Shown here in pieces: positions 29,142 through 29,662 of a stretch of DNA of 29,662 bases (position 1 is the stretch's first letter; each line of letters begins with the position of its first letter). The notes beneath the pieces were generated by a model, which worked only from the letters and a program-made list of their open reading frames with translations, did not search any database and was not told the DNA's origin. Source of the DNA: a virus. Position numbers and translations under genes: made by a program. The DNA lies in the IMG/VR virus record IMGVR_UViG_3300037069_004294, positions 1-29,662 of that record. One strand, 5' to 3'.

Positions 29142-29662
29142 TTATGCAGACAATTGGACAACCATGTTGCGCCCAGGTGCGGAACAAATAAGATTTCCGT
29201 AGTATGCGATACGAATTTCTAATGCATCCGCATTTCCGACGCGAAGTCCTTCAAGACCTTCCATACCGTAGGTCAAGATGTGAGGCACTTTACCTAGTGA
29301 ACGAAGTTTCCAAGTGTTCATGGTCAAGCAATAAGCAGTTTGAGCTGGGCAGCTTCTGTCGGCCAAGATTTCAACAGCGCCGTAAGCGGATTGGAATCGG
29401 ATACCGTCGAAGGCAACTTCAACTTCATCGTGTTTAACTTGAACATATTGAACTTTAGCGCCTAAACTATTAACAAGGGCAGAGTAAGAAGCGAAGTCCA
29501 TGATAATAATATCGAACTTTGCACCTTCTCGGTTTCCGAATGCTAAAGCGTTGGTGATACCTTCTTCAATCGTGTATGATTGAGCATTGTATCGAAGTCC
29601 ACCCAATCGTGTTGGGTCAGCAGAACGAACAACACCCCAGAAGGTGTCACTGCCGCTTGGAG
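29142..29662 (-). CDS. Probable major capsid protein, C-terminal part (partial)
   Basis: The frame runs off the right end of the window. The visible residues (TFWGVVRSADPTRLGGLRYN... GAKFDIIIMDFASYSALV ... VEVAFDGIRFQSAYGAVEIL ... SLGKVPHILTYGMEGLEGLR ... LICSAPGRNMVVQLSA) follow the pattern of HK97-fold phage capsid proteins, where an 'FWG.VRS' arm, a long A-domain strand and a 'N(L)IC..P..N..L' end are common. An intrinsic terminator follows directly. The exact family cannot be fixed without the N-terminus. It fits the position upstream of a run of late virion genes. Confidence 0.65.
   Translation of the reverse strand, partial: PSGSDTFWGVVRSADPTRLGGLRYNAQSYTIEEGITNALAFGNREGAKFDIIIMDFASYSALVNSLGAKVQYVQVKHDEVEVAFDGIRFQSAYGAVEILADRSCPAQTAYCLTMNTWKLRSLGKVPHILTYGMEGLEGLRVGNADALEIRIAYYGNLICSAPGRNMVVQLSA

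Overview
The window is a stretch of a tailed-bacteriophage genome with a low-GC, compact layout: almost every gene touches or overlaps the next. It ends inside a probable major capsid gene. The host cannot be read directly. Four phage-encoded lipoprotein signals, a secreted trypsin-like protease and a pair of secreted zinc proteases whose HELGHC/SIM motifs I associate with Bdellovibrionota-type proteins point to a Gram-negative host. That host assignment is inference only.

Layout. (1) 1-4727, plus strand: the tail of an unknown gene, tiny membrane peptides, an SF2 helicase, a trypsin-like lipoprotein, a T4-type lysozyme and small hypothetical proteins, with host-type promoters near 442-470 and 3291-3319. 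(2) 4741-4787: a hairpin between convergent blocks. (3) 4789-11094, minus strand: a tail-fibre/appendage operon (seven virion-type genes plus one small one) running into a small zinc-ribbon protein and a holin. (4) 11141-12911: a divergent promoter region, a structured leader RNA candidate and three plus-strand accessory genes, including an alanine-repeat protein resembling Imm-5-type proteins. (5) 12962-24546, minus strand: ejection/internal virion proteins, a GNAT acetyltransferase-like protein, a large head-tail/stabilisation-like protein, an FnIII-fused adaptor and another virion protein. (6) 24680-28986, minus strand: about fifteen small accessory genes (lipoproteins, metalloproteases, zinc ribbons, tiny membrane peptides) with their own sigma70-like promoters, several overlapped or abutted by palindromes. 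(7) 29142-29662: the C-terminal part of the capsid protein with a good terminator behind it.

Two regulatory systems can be read. Three minus-strand sites share the 15-mer ATGGACTTTSCTATA ahead of virion operons (11155, 19219, 24674). The CTATA core resembles single-subunit phage RNA-polymerase promoters, so these are likely late promoters. The accessory blocks instead carry TTGACA/TATAAT-like promoters with 16-17 bp spacers.

The most unusual signals are: two promoter-plus-leader modules (11157-11282 on plus, 28593-28491 on minus) with similar promoters and 67-nt multi-stem leader RNAs; a strongly strand-polarised ACCGGG motif (17 on the top strand against 3 on the bottom by eye); paired secreted metzincin-like proteases; and a repeat/palindrome cluster at 19250-19391.
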